Shown: piece after piece, positions 1-9,286 of the stretch
Layout of the letters: the number at the start of each line of letters is the position of its first letter
Numbering within the stretch: the stretch's first letter is position 1
Assembly: GCF_004343585.1 (NCBI RefSeq)
Contig: NZ_SLYW01000001.1
Span: 1,054,001-1,118,000 of the forward strand
Reading direction: 5' to 3'
Length of the DNA: 64,000 bases
From: Neorhizobium sp. JUb45
GTDB lineage: Bacteria; Pseudomonadota; Alphaproteobacteria; Rhizobiales; Rhizobiaceae
Program-made: the position numbers and the translations under genes
The notes under the pieces: model-generated
The model's database searches: none
Seen by the model: the letters and a program-made list of their open reading frames with translations, nothing else
What the model was told of the DNA's origin: nothing

Positions 1-1553
1 GCTGCCAGCATCGGAATGTCGCGGGCGCGGGCATAATCATGCAGGTTGCGGATGGTGGTGTCGCCAAGGCCGCGTTTCGGCGTGTTGACGATCCGCTCGA
101 AGGCGAGATCGTCGGCCGGCTGGCAGACGAGGCGAAAGTAAGCCATCGCATCGCGCACTTCGAGACGCTCGTAGAATCGCGGGCCGCCGATGACGCGGTA
201 ATTCAGGCCGAGCGTGACAAACCGGTCTTCGAACTCGCGCATCTGGAAGGAGGCGCGCACGAGGATCGCCATGTCGTTCAGCGCATGTTTCTTGCCGTCA
301 TGGCCGTCGCCGCGTTGAAGGCGCTCGATTTCCTCGCCGACGGCGCGGGCTTCTTCCTCACTGTCCCAGGCGGCATGCACCTGAACCTTTTCATCGTTCG
401 GGTCGCTGCGGTCGGTGAACAGGGTTTTGCCCAGTCGCCCCTCATTGTGGGCGATCAGATGGCCGGCGGCACCCAGAATATGCTCTGTGGAGCGATAATT
501 GCGCTCCAGCTTGATCACCTTGGCGCCGAGAAAATCCTTTTCGAAGCGGAGGATGTTGTCCACTTCGGCACCGCGCCAGCCATAGATCGACTGGTCGTCG
601 TCACCGACGCAGCAGACATTTTGCGGCACGCCCTTGGGGCGCTGCGCGAGCAGCCGCAGCCACATATACTGGGCGGTGTTGGTGTCCTGATACTCGTCCA
701 CCAGAATATAGCGGAACCGCTCGTGATATTCCTTCAGGAGATCCGGCGCCTTGCGAAACAGCGCGATCGGATGTAGCAGAAGGTCGCCGAAATCGCAGGC
801 GTTGAGCGTGCGCAGCCGCGCCTGATAAGCGGCATAGAGTTCGCGGCCCTTGCCATTGGCAAAAGCGCGGGCATCACCTTCCGGGATATCCGGCGGCAAC
901 AAGCCCTTGTTCTTCCAGCCGTCGATCATGCCGGCAAACTGTTTGGCCGGCCAGCGCTTGTCGTCCAGACCCTCGGCCTGGATCAGCTGCTTGATCAGCC
1001 GTACCACGTCGTCCGTATCGAGAATGGTGAAATCTGAGCGCAGGCCCACCAGTTCCGCATGACGGCGCAAAAGTTTCACGCCGATCGAGTGAAACGTGCC
1101 GAGCCAAGGCATGCCCTCGACGGCACCGCCGACCAGAACGCCGATACGTTCCTTCATCTCGCGCGCCGCCTTGTTGGTGAAGGTCACCGCAAGGATCTGG
1201 CTGGGCCAGGCTTTGCCCGTTTCGAGAATGTGGGCGATGCGGGTGGTCAGCACGCGGGTCTTGCCGGTGCCGGCGCCGGCAAGAACCAGAACCGGACCAT
1301 CGGTTGTTTCCACCGCTTCGCGCTGTTCCGGGTTGAGGCCGGAGAGATAATCCGGGGCAGGACGGCTCTGGCCGCGCGCTGCCATCGCACGCGCAGCAAT
1401 GCCCAGACCGCTTGGGCCCAGACCGCTTGGGCCAAGTCCGCCGCCTGCCGGGGCCGGTTCGGCCGGCACAGGCGCTGAAGCGCCGCGGCTCTGGGGGCGG
1501 CGGGGTTCCGGCTCTTCGTCGAAGAACGGAATATCATCGAAACTGTTGCTCAT
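1..1553 (-). CDS. uvrD: ATP-dependent DNA helicase UvrD/PcrA, 3' end outside the window
   Basis: This is a superfamily 1A 3'-5' helicase acting in nucleotide excision and mismatch repair. About 517 codons are present and the frame is open through base 1, so the C terminus is missing. Visible motifs are Walker A AGAGTGKT at residues 92-99, motif Ia (VTFTNKAA), the motif II region VDEYQDTN, motif III GDDDQSIYGWRGA and motif IV LERNYRS. The N terminus carries about 60 low-complexity Pro/Gly/Ala-rich residues ahead of the helicase core, more than E. coli UvrD has, including a duplicated PSGLG unit. I used the ATG at 1553 because the frame continues through the low-complexity segment. Its ribosome binding site is weak, so a start further in is possible. 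Confidence 0.93.
   Translation of the reverse strand, partial: MSNSFDDIPFFDEEPEPRRPQSRGASAPVPAEPAPAGGGLGPSGLGPSGLGIAARAMAARGQSRPAPDYLSGLNPEQREAVETTDGPVLVLAGAGTGKTRVLTTRIAHILETGKAWPSQILAVTFTNKAAREMKERIGVLVGGAVEGMPWLGTFHSIGVKLLRRHAELVGLRSDFTILDTDDVVRLIKQLIQAEGLDDKRWPAKQFAGMIDGWKNKGLLPPDIPEGDARAFANGKGRELYAAYQARLRTLNACDFGDLLLHPIALFRKAPDLLKEYHERFRYILVDEYQDTNTAQYMWLRLLAQRPKGVPQNVCCVGDDDQSIYGWRGAEVDNILRFEKDFLGAKVIKLERNYRSTEHILGAAGHLIAHNEGRLGKTLFTDRSDPNDEKVQVHAAWDSEEEARAVGEEIERLQRGDGHDGKKHALNDMAILVRASFQMREFEDRFVTLGLNYRVIGGPRFYERLEVRDAMAYFRLVCQPADDLAFERIVNTPKRGLGDTTIRNLHDYARARDIPMLA
1401..1435. repeat. 15-bp direct tandem repeat inside uvrD
   Basis: The unit gcccagaccgcttgg occurs at 1401-1415 and exactly again at 1416-1430, followed by a decayed partial copy (gccaagtccg). 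On the minus strand it encodes a GLGPSGLGPSGLG stretch in the disordered N-terminal extension of UvrD. The unit is a multiple of three, so copy-number change would keep the frame. Confidence 0.85.
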
Positions 1554-1848
1554 GGGGGCCAATGTAGTGATTCGGAACCGAAAGGCCAGAAAAGATGTTC
1601 TGGTTTCATTCCATTTGCGCATGTCCGCTGTGGACTTTTTCAGGTGTAGCCACAGTAAAGGCGGAAACGGGCAGCCCTATGGCGGGCACTATGCACAGCA
1701 AATCATCGCAACTGCCCAAGGCATTCGCATCTGACATATGCGTGAAATTCCCGTAGGTTACAAATCGGTAAGGTGTCTCGCCAAGCATTGCGCAAATAGG
1801 CCGAAACGAAGATACTTCACCCAATCAAGTTGAATGCCGGAGGAATGC

Positions 1849-3024
1849 ATGCGGATCGGAAACCAGCTCCTGACCTCGGTGGCACTGTTGCTTGCGGGCC
1901 TCTGTCTGTGGGTCTGGTTGTCGGCAGATGCCGGCCGTACGCTGGTCTCGATGGGCGTTCCCGAAAGCGTGGTGGCAAAGATCAACCCCGCCGCCATAGA
2001 ACCGGTTTCCGCAGAACCATCGGCCGGTGGTGCCGCTGGATCCGCAACACCGCGTGCCGGCGGCGGCCAGCAGGCCGTTCTCGTCGCCACCCGCCCGGTC
2101 GGCAAGGGTATTGTCAACGATCAGCTTTCGGCGATCGGCAGCGGCGAGGCCATCCAGTCGGTCATCGTCATGCCGCAGGCATCCGGCACGATCAACGAGA
2201 TCCACGTCAAGTCCGGCGACATGGTCAAGAAGGGCCAGGTGCTTGCCCAGCTTGACGACGACGAACAGATCATTTTGCGCGATCAGGCACAGGTCCTGCT
2301 GCGCAGCGCCCGCGAAAAGGCCGAGAGCTATTCGGCCCTGAAAAGCTTTTCCCGCTTAGACGTTCTCGATGCGCAGATCGCCAAGGAGACTGCCCAGCTG
2401 GCCGTCACCAATGCCGAGCTGGCGCTGAAACGCCGTTCCGTCCTCGCCCCGATCGACGGCATTGTCGGCATCGTCGCGGTCAATATCGGCGATAACGTCA
2501 CCACTGCCAGCAATGTCGTGCAGCTGGATAACCGTCAGCAGCTGCTGGTGGATTTCTGGGCGCCGGAACGTTTTGCCGTGCAGGTCAAGGTTGGCATGCC
2601 GGTCGAGGCGACGTCCGCCTCGCGTCCGGGCCGCGTCTTCGAGGGCTCGGTCGAGGCGGTCGATAACCGCGTCGATCCCGCCAGCCGTACGATCCGCATC
2701 CGCGCCAAGATCGAAAATGAAGACGATCTGCTGCGCGCCGGCATGTCGTTTGGTGTCACCATGCGCTTCCCCGGCGAGACCTATGCGACGGTCGATCCGC
2801 TCGCCGTCCAGTGGGACAGCAAGGGTTCGTTCGTCTGGCAGATTGTCGAAAAGAAGTCGGTCAAGGCACGTGTGCGCATCATCCAGCGCAATCCTGATGC
2901 CATTCTGATTGCCGGTGACGTGAAGGAAGGCGATCTCGTCGCCACCGAAGGCCTGCAGCGTGTCCGCGAAAACGGCAATGTCCGCATTGCCGGTGAAAAG
3001 CCGCCGGAGGTCGCCAGCCGATGA
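1849..3024 (+). CDS. RND efflux membrane fusion protein (periplasmic adaptor, HlyD/AcrA family)
   Basis: This adaptor subunit links an inner-membrane RND pump to an outer-membrane channel. The 391-aa product begins with a hydrophobic anchor or signal segment (about residues 4-25). A biotinyl-lipoyl-like half motif follows (IHVKSGDMVKKGQVLAQLDDD), then a short alpha-hairpin, the second lipoyl half (LAPIDGIVGIVAVNIGDNV) and beta-barrel and membrane-proximal domains. No lipobox cysteine is visible. I chose the ATG at 1849 over the in-frame ATG at 1834 because GGAGGA at 1839-1844 lies just upstream and the hydrophobic segment then starts the protein. It overlaps the pump gene by 4 bp (ATGA), so the two are translationally coupled. 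No outer-membrane channel gene is adjacent. Confidence 0.9.
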   Translation: MRIGNQLLTSVALLLAGLCLWVWLSADAGRTLVSMGVPESVVAKINPAAIEPVSAEPSAGGAAGSATPRAGGGQQAVLVATRPVGKGIVNDQLSAIGSGEAIQSVIVMPQASGTINEIHVKSGDMVKKGQVLAQLDDDEQIILRDQAQVLLRSAREKAESYSALKSFSRLDVLDAQIAKETAQLAVTNAELALKRRSVLAPIDGIVGIVAVNIGDNVTTASNVVQLDNRQQLLVDFWAPERFAVQVKVGMPVEATSASRPGRVFEGSVEAVDNRVDPASRTIRIRAKIENEDDLLRAGMSFGVTMRFPGETYATVDPLAVQWDSKGSFVWQIVEKKSVKARVRIIQRNPDAILIAGDVKEGDLVATEGLQRVRENGNVRIAGEKPPEVASR

Positions 3025-6000
3025 GCAATCACGACGAGACGGAAAACAAGTCCGGCCACGACAAGAGCGCCGATAGCCAAAAGACCTTTACCGCATTGTT
3101 CGTGCGCCGCCCGGTTCTTGCCGCGGTCCTGAACACGCTGCTGGTGGTTGCCGGCCTTGCCGCCCTTGTCGGCATCGAAGTGCGCGAACTGCCGGATGTC
3201 GATCAGCCGGTCATCAGCGTGCGCACCACCTATGACGGTGCGTCTGCCCAGACGATGGATCAGGAAGTAACCGACATTATCGAAGGCGCGGTTGCCCGCG
3301 TCAGCGGTCTCAAATCCATTTCCTCGATCTCCGATTTCGGCCAGAGCCGGGTGACGCTCGAATTCAGCGACACCGCCGATCTCGCGGTTGCCGCCAACGA
3401 TGTGCGCGATGCGCTCGGCCGCGTCACCAACCAGCTGCCTGAGGATGCCGACGAGCCGCGCATCATCAAGGCAGACAGTGACAGCCAGCCGATCATGCGC
3501 CTTGCCGTCACCTCTACGACGCTGTCGATGGAAGACCTGACGCTGCTGGTCGAAAACGAGATTTCCGACCGTCTGGCCGCCGTCGATGGCGTCGCTGACG
3601 TCGAACTTTACGGCGATCAGGAGAAGGTTTTTCGCGTTGACGTCGATCAGGAGGCGCTTGCCGGCCGTGGTCTGACAATCGCCGATCTGTCCGCAGCACT
3701 TTCGACCGCCGCCATGGATGTGCCGGCAGGATCGCTGGAATCCTCGACGCAGGACATCATCGTCCGTGCCACCGCCAATCTCACCAAGCCGGAAGACTTT
3801 GAAAACATCCTGATCGGCGACAATGTGCGCCTGCGTGATGTTGCAACAGTCATGCTCGGCCCGGATGACGGCACCACGGCGCTGCGCTCCAACGGCGTGC
3901 CGGGCATCGGTCTCGGTGTGCTGCGTCAGGCGCAGTCGAACACGCTCAGCATTTCCGAAGGCGTCAAGGCGGCCGTCGCGGCGCTGCAGCCGAACCTGCC
4001 GGAAGGCACGCGTATCGCCATTACCAGCGATGACGCCGTGTTCATTGAGGGCGCGCTGCACGAGGTGGAGATCGCGCTCGGCCTCTCCAGCCTGATTGTC
4101 GTGATCGTCATCTTCATCTTCCTGCGCGACTGGAAGGCGACGCTGATCCCGGCGCTGACCATCCCGGTCGCCCTGATCGGCACGCTGGTGGCGATCTACA
4201 TGGTCGGTTTTTCCATCAACATCCTGACGCTGCTCGCCATCGTTCTCGCCACCGGTCTGGTGGTGGACGATGCAATCGTGGTTCTGGAAAACATCGTGCG
4301 TCGGCGCGCCGAAGGCATGGGGCCGCGCGCTGCGGCCGTTCTAGGCACGCAGGAAGTCTTCTTTGCCGTTCTGGCGACGACCGCCACGCTTGCCGCCGTA
4401 TTTATTCCGCTGTCCTTCCTGCCCGGCCAGATGGGCGGTCTGTTCCGCGAATTCGGTTTCGTGCTGGCCTTTGCCGTCGGTCTGTCCTCGGTGACGGCGC
4501 TGACGCTGTGCCCGATGATGGCGTCGCGCATGCTGACCAAGCCGATGCGCGAGGATCACGGCATGCTCGGACGGTTCGGGGCAGCGCTGGCGAAACTGTA
4601 TGCCACCACGCTGCGGGCCTGCCTCAACGCACCGCTTGCGGTCATCATCGTCGGCCTGATCATCGCCGGTGCCGCCTATACGATGTTCGGCCGGGTGCAG
4701 AGCGAATTGACGCCGCAGGAAGACCGCGCCATGGTCATGCTGCGCGCCACTGCACCGGAAGGCGTCAGCCTCGAATACACACGCGACAAGCTGCAACTGA
4801 TCGAAGAAAAGCTGCAGCCGCTGCGTGACAGTGGCGAGATCCAGAACATTTTTTCCATCTCGGGGCAGGGCGGCGCATCCAATAGCGGTTTTATGGTGCT
4901 GACTTTGGCGCCATGGAGTGAGCGTCACCGTACGCAGTCGGATATCGTCAAGGACATCAACGCTGCCGTTTCCTCGGTTCCGGCGCTGCGCGGTAATGCC
5001 ATCCAGCAGAACAGCCTGCGCATCCGCGGGGCCGGCAACGGCCTGCAGATGGCGATGGTCGGCACCAATCACGAACAGCTGACGGAAGCGTCGATCAAGC
5101 TGGTCGAGGCGCTGCGCCAGACCAATCTCTTCGACACGCCGCGCCTCAATGATGAACCCAATCAGGCGCAGATTTTCGTTACCGTCAATCGCGAGCGTGC
5201 ATCCGACCTCGGTATCGACATCAAGGCGCTCGGCACCTCCATCCAGTCGCTGCTCGAAGGCCGCTCGGTGGTGGATGTGTTCGTCGATGGCGAGGCGATC
5301 CCGGTCAAGCTGAAGTCGACCACGCGACCGATCGACGATCCGACCGATCTGGAAAACATCTTTCTGAAGACCAAGGACGGCCGCATGGTGCCGATGTCCA
5401 CGGTCGCCACGCTGGAAGAGCGGGCCGTGTCGCCATCGCTGCGCCGCGAACAGCAGCTGGCCGCCGTGTCCTTCTCCGCTGGTCTGAAAGATGGCGTCTC
5501 GCTCGGTCAGGCCGTTCAGGTCGCCACCCAGCTGGCCGAACCGCTGATGCCGCAGGGTTCGCGCCTGATCCCGCTTGCCGAAGCCGCCACCCTGCAGGAA
5601 AATTCGTCCGGCATGGCGCTCACTTTCGGCTTTGCTATCGCGATCATCTTTCTGGTTCTGGCGGCGCAGTTCGAGAGCGTATTGTCGTCGATCATCATCA
5701 TGTCGACCGTACCGCTCGGTTTGGCCTGCGCCGTCTTCGCGCTGGTGCTGACCGGTTCCAGCCTCAATGTCTACAGCCAGATCGGCCTCGTGCTTCTGAT
5801 CGGGGTGATGGCCAAGAACGGCATTCTGATCGTCGAGTTCGCCAACCATCTGCGCGATGCCGGCGCCTCCTGCCGCGAGGCGATCGAAAAGGCCTGCAGC
5901 ATTCGTCTGCGCCCGGTGATGATGACGATGATTGCCGCCGTCCTCGGTGGTGTGCCGCTGGTGCTGGCGCAAGGTGCGGGTGCTGAAGCCCGTATCGCGC

Positions 6001-6197
6001 TCGGCTGGGTCATCGTCGGTGGTCTCGGCATGGCGACCTTGGTCACCCTCTATATCACCCCGGTCGCCTACCTGCTGCTCGCCCGCTTCGGCAAGCCGCA
6101 TGCGCAGGAAGCGCAGCGCCTGCATGACGAGCTGGCGCTCGCCCATGGCCGCGCCGCCAATGCCCCGAAGGAACGTCCGCTTCAGGCAGCCGAGTAA
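3021..6197 (+). CDS. RND multidrug efflux permease (HAE1/AcrB-like)
   Basis: This inner-membrane proton-driven drug exporter of 1058 aa is close to AcrB length (1049). It has the RND layout: TM1 near residue 30-50 (RRPVLAAVLNTLLVVAGLAAL), a large porter loop, TM2-6, a second large loop and TM8-12. The proton-relay aspartates are present as D416-D417 in TM4 (LVVDDAIVVLENIVRR), and the TM10 lysine is in GVMAKNGILIVEFANHLRD. The gene overlaps the adaptor gene by 4 bp. The substrate cannot be read from sequence. A cytosolic N-terminal extension of about 25 charged residues precedes TM1. Confidence 0.93.
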   Translation: MSNHDETENKSGHDKSADSQKTFTALFVRRPVLAAVLNTLLVVAGLAALVGIEVRELPDVDQPVISVRTTYDGASAQTMDQEVTDIIEGAVARVSGLKSISSISDFGQSRVTLEFSDTADLAVAANDVRDALGRVTNQLPEDADEPRIIKADSDSQPIMRLAVTSTTLSMEDLTLLVENEISDRLAAVDGVADVELYGDQEKVFRVDVDQEALAGRGLTIADLSAALSTAAMDVPAGSLESSTQDIIVRATANLTKPEDFENILIGDNVRLRDVATVMLGPDDGTTALRSNGVPGIGLGVLRQAQSNTLSISEGVKAAVAALQPNLPEGTRIAITSDDAVFIEGALHEVEIALGLSSLIVVIVIFIFLRDWKATLIPALTIPVALIGTLVAIYMVGFSINILTLLAIVLATGLVVDDAIVVLENIVRRRAEGMGPRAAAVLGTQEVFFAVLATTATLAAVFIPLSFLPGQMGGLFREFGFVLAFAVGLSSVTALTLCPMMASRMLTKPMREDHGMLGRFGAALAKLYATTLRACLNAPLAVIIVGLIIAGAAYTMFGRVQSELTPQEDRAMVMLRATAPEGVSLEYTRDKLQLIEEKLQPLRDSGEIQNIFSISGQGGASNSGFMVLTLAPWSERHRTQSDIVKDINAAVSSVPALRGNAIQQNSLRIRGAGNGLQMAMVGTNHEQLTEASIKLVEALRQTNLFDTPRLNDEPNQAQIFVTVNRERASDLGIDIKALGTSIQSLLEGRSVVDVFVDGEAIPVKLKSTTRPIDDPTDLENIFLKTKDGRMVPMSTVATLEERAVSPSLRREQQLAAVSFSAGLKDGVSLGQAVQVATQLAEPLMPQGSRLIPLAEAATLQENSSGMALTFGFAIAIIFLVLAAQFESVLSSIIIMSTVPLGLACAVFALVLTGSSLNVYSQIGLVLLIGVMAKNGILIVEFANHLRDAGASCREAIEKACSIRLRPVMMTMIAAVLGGVPLVLAQGAGAEARIALGWVIVGGLGMATLVTLYITPVAYLLLARFGKPHAQEAQRLHDELALAHGRAANAPKERPLQAAE

Positions 6198-6287
6198 GTG
6201 TCGGTTCGACATGGCGCATATTGCTTTTTTAGCAGTTTGCGCCATGTTGGCGACTGGCAGACAGTCCGACAAAAGGTTGAGTAAACG

Positions 6288-8279
6288 GTGACATCTGAGC
6301 GTGACGATACCCGACGCCTGGAAGCGCTCGCCGTCTACGACATCATGGATACGCCGCCTGAGCCGGAGTTCGACGACGTCGTCCTGCTTGCCTCGGAAAT
6401 ATGTCAGACGCCGGTTTCACTGGTCAGCCTGGTGGAAACCGAACGGCAATGGTTCAAGGCGCGTATCGGTTTCGATCTGCCCGAAACGCCCATAAGCCAG
6501 TCGGTCTGCTCGCACGCGCTGCAGAGCCCGGATCTGCTGATCATTCCCGACCTGACTATCGATCCGCGCACAAGCGAAAACACGCTTGTTACCCAGCCGC
6601 CGCATATCCGCTTTTATGCCGGTGCACCGCTGATCTCGCCCGATGGTGTGACGATCGGCACGCTCTGCGTCATCGATACCGAGCCGCGGCCGCAGGGCCT
6701 CAGCCTGACGCAGAAGCGGTCGCTTTCGGCGCTGGCCCGGCAGGTGGTGGCGCTTCTCGAAATGCGCCGCAATTCCAGCCGCAAGGACGATCTTTTTCGC
6801 CGTCAGAAACGCATCAGTTCGGAAGTGCGCGCCATTGCCGCCAGCAGCATTGCGGCGCAGGAAGCCGGTGGCATCGGCACGTTCGATATCGATTTGACGA
6901 CCGGCACGATGAAAATCTCGGCCGAAGGCTGCCGCATTTTTCGCCTGCCGGTGCAGGACGAATATCCGGCCAATATCATCTACGATTTCATTCTGCCCGA
7001 GGACCGTCATCTTCCGTCCGCCGACAGCTCGCGTACGGATGGCACCGCTTCGCTGGAAGCCTCCTACCGTATCCGCACGCCGGACGAGGGCATCCGCTGG
7101 ATTTCCCGCCGCGCGGCCTTTCACCGCGATGCCGAAGGTCGTGCCGTGCGCATGGTCGGCACGTTGCAGGACGTCACCGAGCAGCGCAATGCCCAAGCCC
7201 GCATGCAGGCGCTGATCCGGCTTGGCGATGCGTTGCGCGATACTGTCGACGTGCAGCAGGCAGCCTTCGATGCGGCCGAGCTGATGGCGCAGGCGCTGGG
7301 CGCCACCCGCGCCGGTTTCGGCATGGTCGATGCCGAGGCGGAAACGGTGATGATGCATCGCGACTGGCGCGCCCCCGGCGTCGCCACGCTGGAGGGCCTG
7401 CATCATTTTCGGGATTACGGCTCCTTCATCGAGGATCTTCTGCGCGGCGAAACCGTGCTGATCGGCGACGTGACCACCGATCGGCGCACCCGCGATCATT
7501 TCCAAAGCCTGCTCGATATCGGCATCCGCGTGTTGGTCAACGTGCCGATTTTCGACAAGGGACGCTTCAACCTCGTCGTTTTCGTGCATTACGATCAGCC
7601 GCATACCTGGCGGCGCGAGGAGATCGATTTCGTCCGCAGTGTCGGCGACCGGCTGCAGGCGGCGATCGGCCGTGTGTTTGCCGAGGAGGATCAGGATATC
7701 CTCAACCGCGAACTCAGCCATCGTCTGAAGAATACGCTATCCGTGGTGCAGGCCATCGCCACCCAGACGCTGAAAACGATCGGCGATCGCGGCCCGATAG
7801 AATCCTTTGAAAAACGCCTGCAGGCGCTCAGTTCCGCCCATGACGTGCTCATCCACCAGAACTGGACGGGGGCTTCGATCCGCCACCTCGTGTCCGACAC
7901 GCTGGACCGGCTCGGCATGCTGGAGCGCTCGGAACTTTCCGGCCCAAACATCTTTCTCGGGCCGAAGGCGACGCAGTCGGTCATGCTGCTCCTGCACGAG
8001 CTTGCCACCAATGCGGTAAAATATGGCGGTCTGTCGAATGGAACAGGGCAGGTGACTGCGCGTTGGGAGATCAGCGGGCCAGCCGAAAACACACAGCTGA
8101 CCTTTACCTGGCAGGAAACGGGAGGCCCTCCGGTCGTTGAGCCGGAGCGCCGCGGTTTCGGATCGCGTCTTATTCGCATGGGATTGTTGGGAACCGGTGG
8201 CGTCGACATCCGTTATGAGCCACCGGGAATCATGGTAATCATGCGCGCGTCACTGTCGCATTTGCAGGAAGCAGGCTGA
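6288..8279 (+). CDS. HWE-family sensor histidine kinase with GAF-PAS-GAF sensory region
   Basis: This predicted cytoplasmic kinase of 663 aa has no transmembrane segment. An N-terminal GAF domain spans about 20-165 (CQTPVSLVSLVETERQWFKA), a PAS/PAC fold spans about 190-300 (ending MVGTLQDVTEQRNAQ), and a second GAF spans about 310-465. The kinase core has phosphoacceptor H478 in the H-box (ELSHRLKNTLSVVQAIA), the HWE-type N-box HELATNAVKYG and the diagnostic W-x-E (TWQETGGPP). HWE kinases often signal to single-domain or general-stress regulators. The start is GTG at 6288. It ends 2 bp before a receiver-domain gene, so the pair is probably one operon. The stimulus is unknown; light or redox sensing cannot be judged because no LOV signature was seen. 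Confidence 0.9.
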   Translation: MTSERDDTRRLEALAVYDIMDTPPEPEFDDVVLLASEICQTPVSLVSLVETERQWFKARIGFDLPETPISQSVCSHALQSPDLLIIPDLTIDPRTSENTLVTQPPHIRFYAGAPLISPDGVTIGTLCVIDTEPRPQGLSLTQKRSLSALARQVVALLEMRRNSSRKDDLFRRQKRISSEVRAIAASSIAAQEAGGIGTFDIDLTTGTMKISAEGCRIFRLPVQDEYPANIIYDFILPEDRHLPSADSSRTDGTASLEASYRIRTPDEGIRWISRRAAFHRDAEGRAVRMVGTLQDVTEQRNAQARMQALIRLGDALRDTVDVQQAAFDAAELMAQALGATRAGFGMVDAEAETVMMHRDWRAPGVATLEGLHHFRDYGSFIEDLLRGETVLIGDVTTDRRTRDHFQSLLDIGIRVLVNVPIFDKGRFNLVVFVHYDQPHTWRREEIDFVRSVGDRLQAAIGRVFAEEDQDILNRELSHRLKNTLSVVQAIATQTLKTIGDRGPIESFEKRLQALSSAHDVLIHQNWTGASIRHLVSDTLDRLGMLERSELSGPNIFLGPKATQSVMLLLHELATNAVKYGGLSNGTGQVTARWEISGPAENTQLTFTWQETGGPPVVEPERRGFGSRLIRMGLLGTGGVDIRYEPPGIMVIMRASLSHLQEAG

Positions 8280-8281
8280 TA

Positions 8282-8668
8282 ATGGGCCAATCACAGATGT
8301 TCGCAAAAACCACGATCCTTGTCGTGGAAGACGAACCACTCCTGCGCATGATGGCGGTGGATCTGGTGGAAGATGCCGGTTTCGAGGCGGTCGAGGCTGC
8401 CAATGCCGACGAGGCGATCAAGATCCTCGAATGTCGCAGCGACATAAGGGTGATTTTTACCGATATCGACATGCCGGGCAGTATGGACGGTCTGCTGCTC
8501 GCCGCCGCCGTGCGCGACCGCTGGCCGCCGATCAAGATCATCCTGACATCGGGCCATGTCCATGTCAGCGAGGTCGAAATGCCGGTCGACGGAAAATTCT
8601 TCTCAAAACCTTATGACCACGCTCAGGTGACACGCACCTTGCAGGCCATGGCCGGCGCCAGTCATTGA
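8282..8668 (+). CDS. single-domain response regulator (CheY-like receiver)
   Basis: The 128-aa product is a receiver domain only, with no output domain. It has the acidic pocket E16-D17-E18, phosphoacceptor D61 in FTDIDMPG, a conserved Ser region (LTSGH) and the lysine of FSKPY. Its gene begins 2 bp after the HWE kinase stop codon, so it is very likely that kinase's partner. Stand-alone receivers of this rhizobial type usually compete for or relay phosphate rather than bind DNA; here that is an inference from family behaviour. A perfect 10-bp hairpin follows the gene. Confidence 0.92.
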   Translation: MGQSQMFAKTTILVVEDEPLLRMMAVDLVEDAGFEAVEAANADEAIKILECRSDIRVIFTDIDMPGSMDGLLLAAAVRDRWPPIKIILTSGHVHVSEVEMPVDGKFFSKPYDHAQVTRTLQAMAGASH

Positions 8669-8679
8669 CAATCATCATC

Positions 8680-8703
8680 CCGGCCGCGTCCGCACGCGGC
8701 CGG
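8680..8703. terminator. hairpin between convergent genes, possible bidirectional terminator
   Basis: CCGGCCGCGT (8680-8689) pairs perfectly with ACGCGGCCGG (8694-8703) around a 4-nt loop. It sits between the response regulator (+) and the RidA-like gene (-). No clear T-run follows on either strand, so intrinsic termination is inferred from position and stem strength only. Confidence 0.5.
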
Positions 8704-8724
8704 ATTGGTCTCGATCACCTTCCG

Positions 8725-9114
8725 TTACGGAATTCGGGCAATCACCTTGATTTCGAAATCGAAACCGGCCAGCCAATTGACGCCGATCGCCGTCCATGTC
8801 GGGTAGGGCTTTTCGTCGAACATCTCTGATTTGACCTTCAAGACGGTATCGAGTTGCGCCTGCGGATCGGTGTGGAACGAGGTGACGTCGATCACGTCAT
8901 CCAGCGTCGCGCCGGCGGCCTTCAGCACCGCGATCAGGTTCTGGAAGGCGAGCCGTACCTGCGCCTCGAAATCCGGTTCCGGCGTGCCATCGGTGCGGCT
9001 GCCCACCTGTCCGGAGACGAACAGAAGCTCGCCAGAGCGCACCGCTGCCGAATATTCGTGTTTCTCATAAAGGGCATGCCGGCCCTCGGGAAAGACTGCT
9101 TCGCGTTTTGTCAT
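8725..9114 (-). CDS. RidA/YjgF/YER057c family protein
   Basis: The 129-aa protein has the RidA fold. Family features visible are SGELLFVSGQVG, DFEAQVRLAFQNLIAVLKAAGATLDDVIDVTSFH and a PTWTAIGVNWLAGFDFEIKVIARIP C terminus. RidA enzymes hydrolyse reactive enamines/imines from PLP enzymes. This member lacks the canonical arginine-containing IEIEAIA.. ending, so a detoxification role is not assured. I chose the ATG at 9114 (MTKREAVFPEG) because AAGGTG precedes it, rather than a start 14 codons upstream. It is divergent from a TetR gene with palindromic operators in between, which suggests it is that regulator's target. Confidence 0.85.
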   Translation of the reverse strand: MTKREAVFPEGRHALYEKHEYSAAVRSGELLFVSGQVGSRTDGTPEPDFEAQVRLAFQNLIAVLKAAGATLDDVIDVTSFHTDPQAQLDTVLKVKSEMFDEKPYPTWTAIGVNWLAGFDFEIKVIARIP

Positions 9115-9201
9115 CAGTTTCACCTTGTGTTGGTTTCGCTTGGTTTTGCGGGGCACCGCACGCTTCGTGCTGCCGGCACGTCACGTCGCGTTTGCAATTT
9201 C

Positions 9202-9267
9202 ATATACGGTGCGTATATTTATCTAGTGACATACTCGCCGTATGTCAAATTTAAATACGTACCGTAT
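9202..9267. promoter_or_regulatory. three operator-like inverted repeats between the ridA-like and tetR genes
   Basis: Three palindromes share an ATAC...GTAT core. ATATACG-GTG-CGTATAT lies at 9202-9218, GACATAC-TCGCC-GTATGTC at 9228-9246 and ATACG-TAC-CGTAT at 9255-9267. Their centres are about 27 and 24 bp apart. They fill the divergent intergenic region directly upstream of the TetR start, as expected for autoregulated TetR repressors controlling a divergent neighbour. Binding by this TetR protein is inferred. Confidence 0.7.
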
Positions 9268-9286
9268 GTGAAACTCGAGGTCTGTG

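Noticed and set aside
1554..1833. Small ORFs on both strands between uvrD and the efflux adaptor gene
   Set aside because: They have no ribosome binding sites, no family resemblance and overlap each other; treated as an upstream regulatory region with nothing identifiable.
4341..6272. Long open frame antisense to the RND permease
   Set aside because: It is His/Gln/Arg-rich low-complexity translation typical of antisense frames in GC-rich DNA; the sense frame is an unmistakable RND pump.
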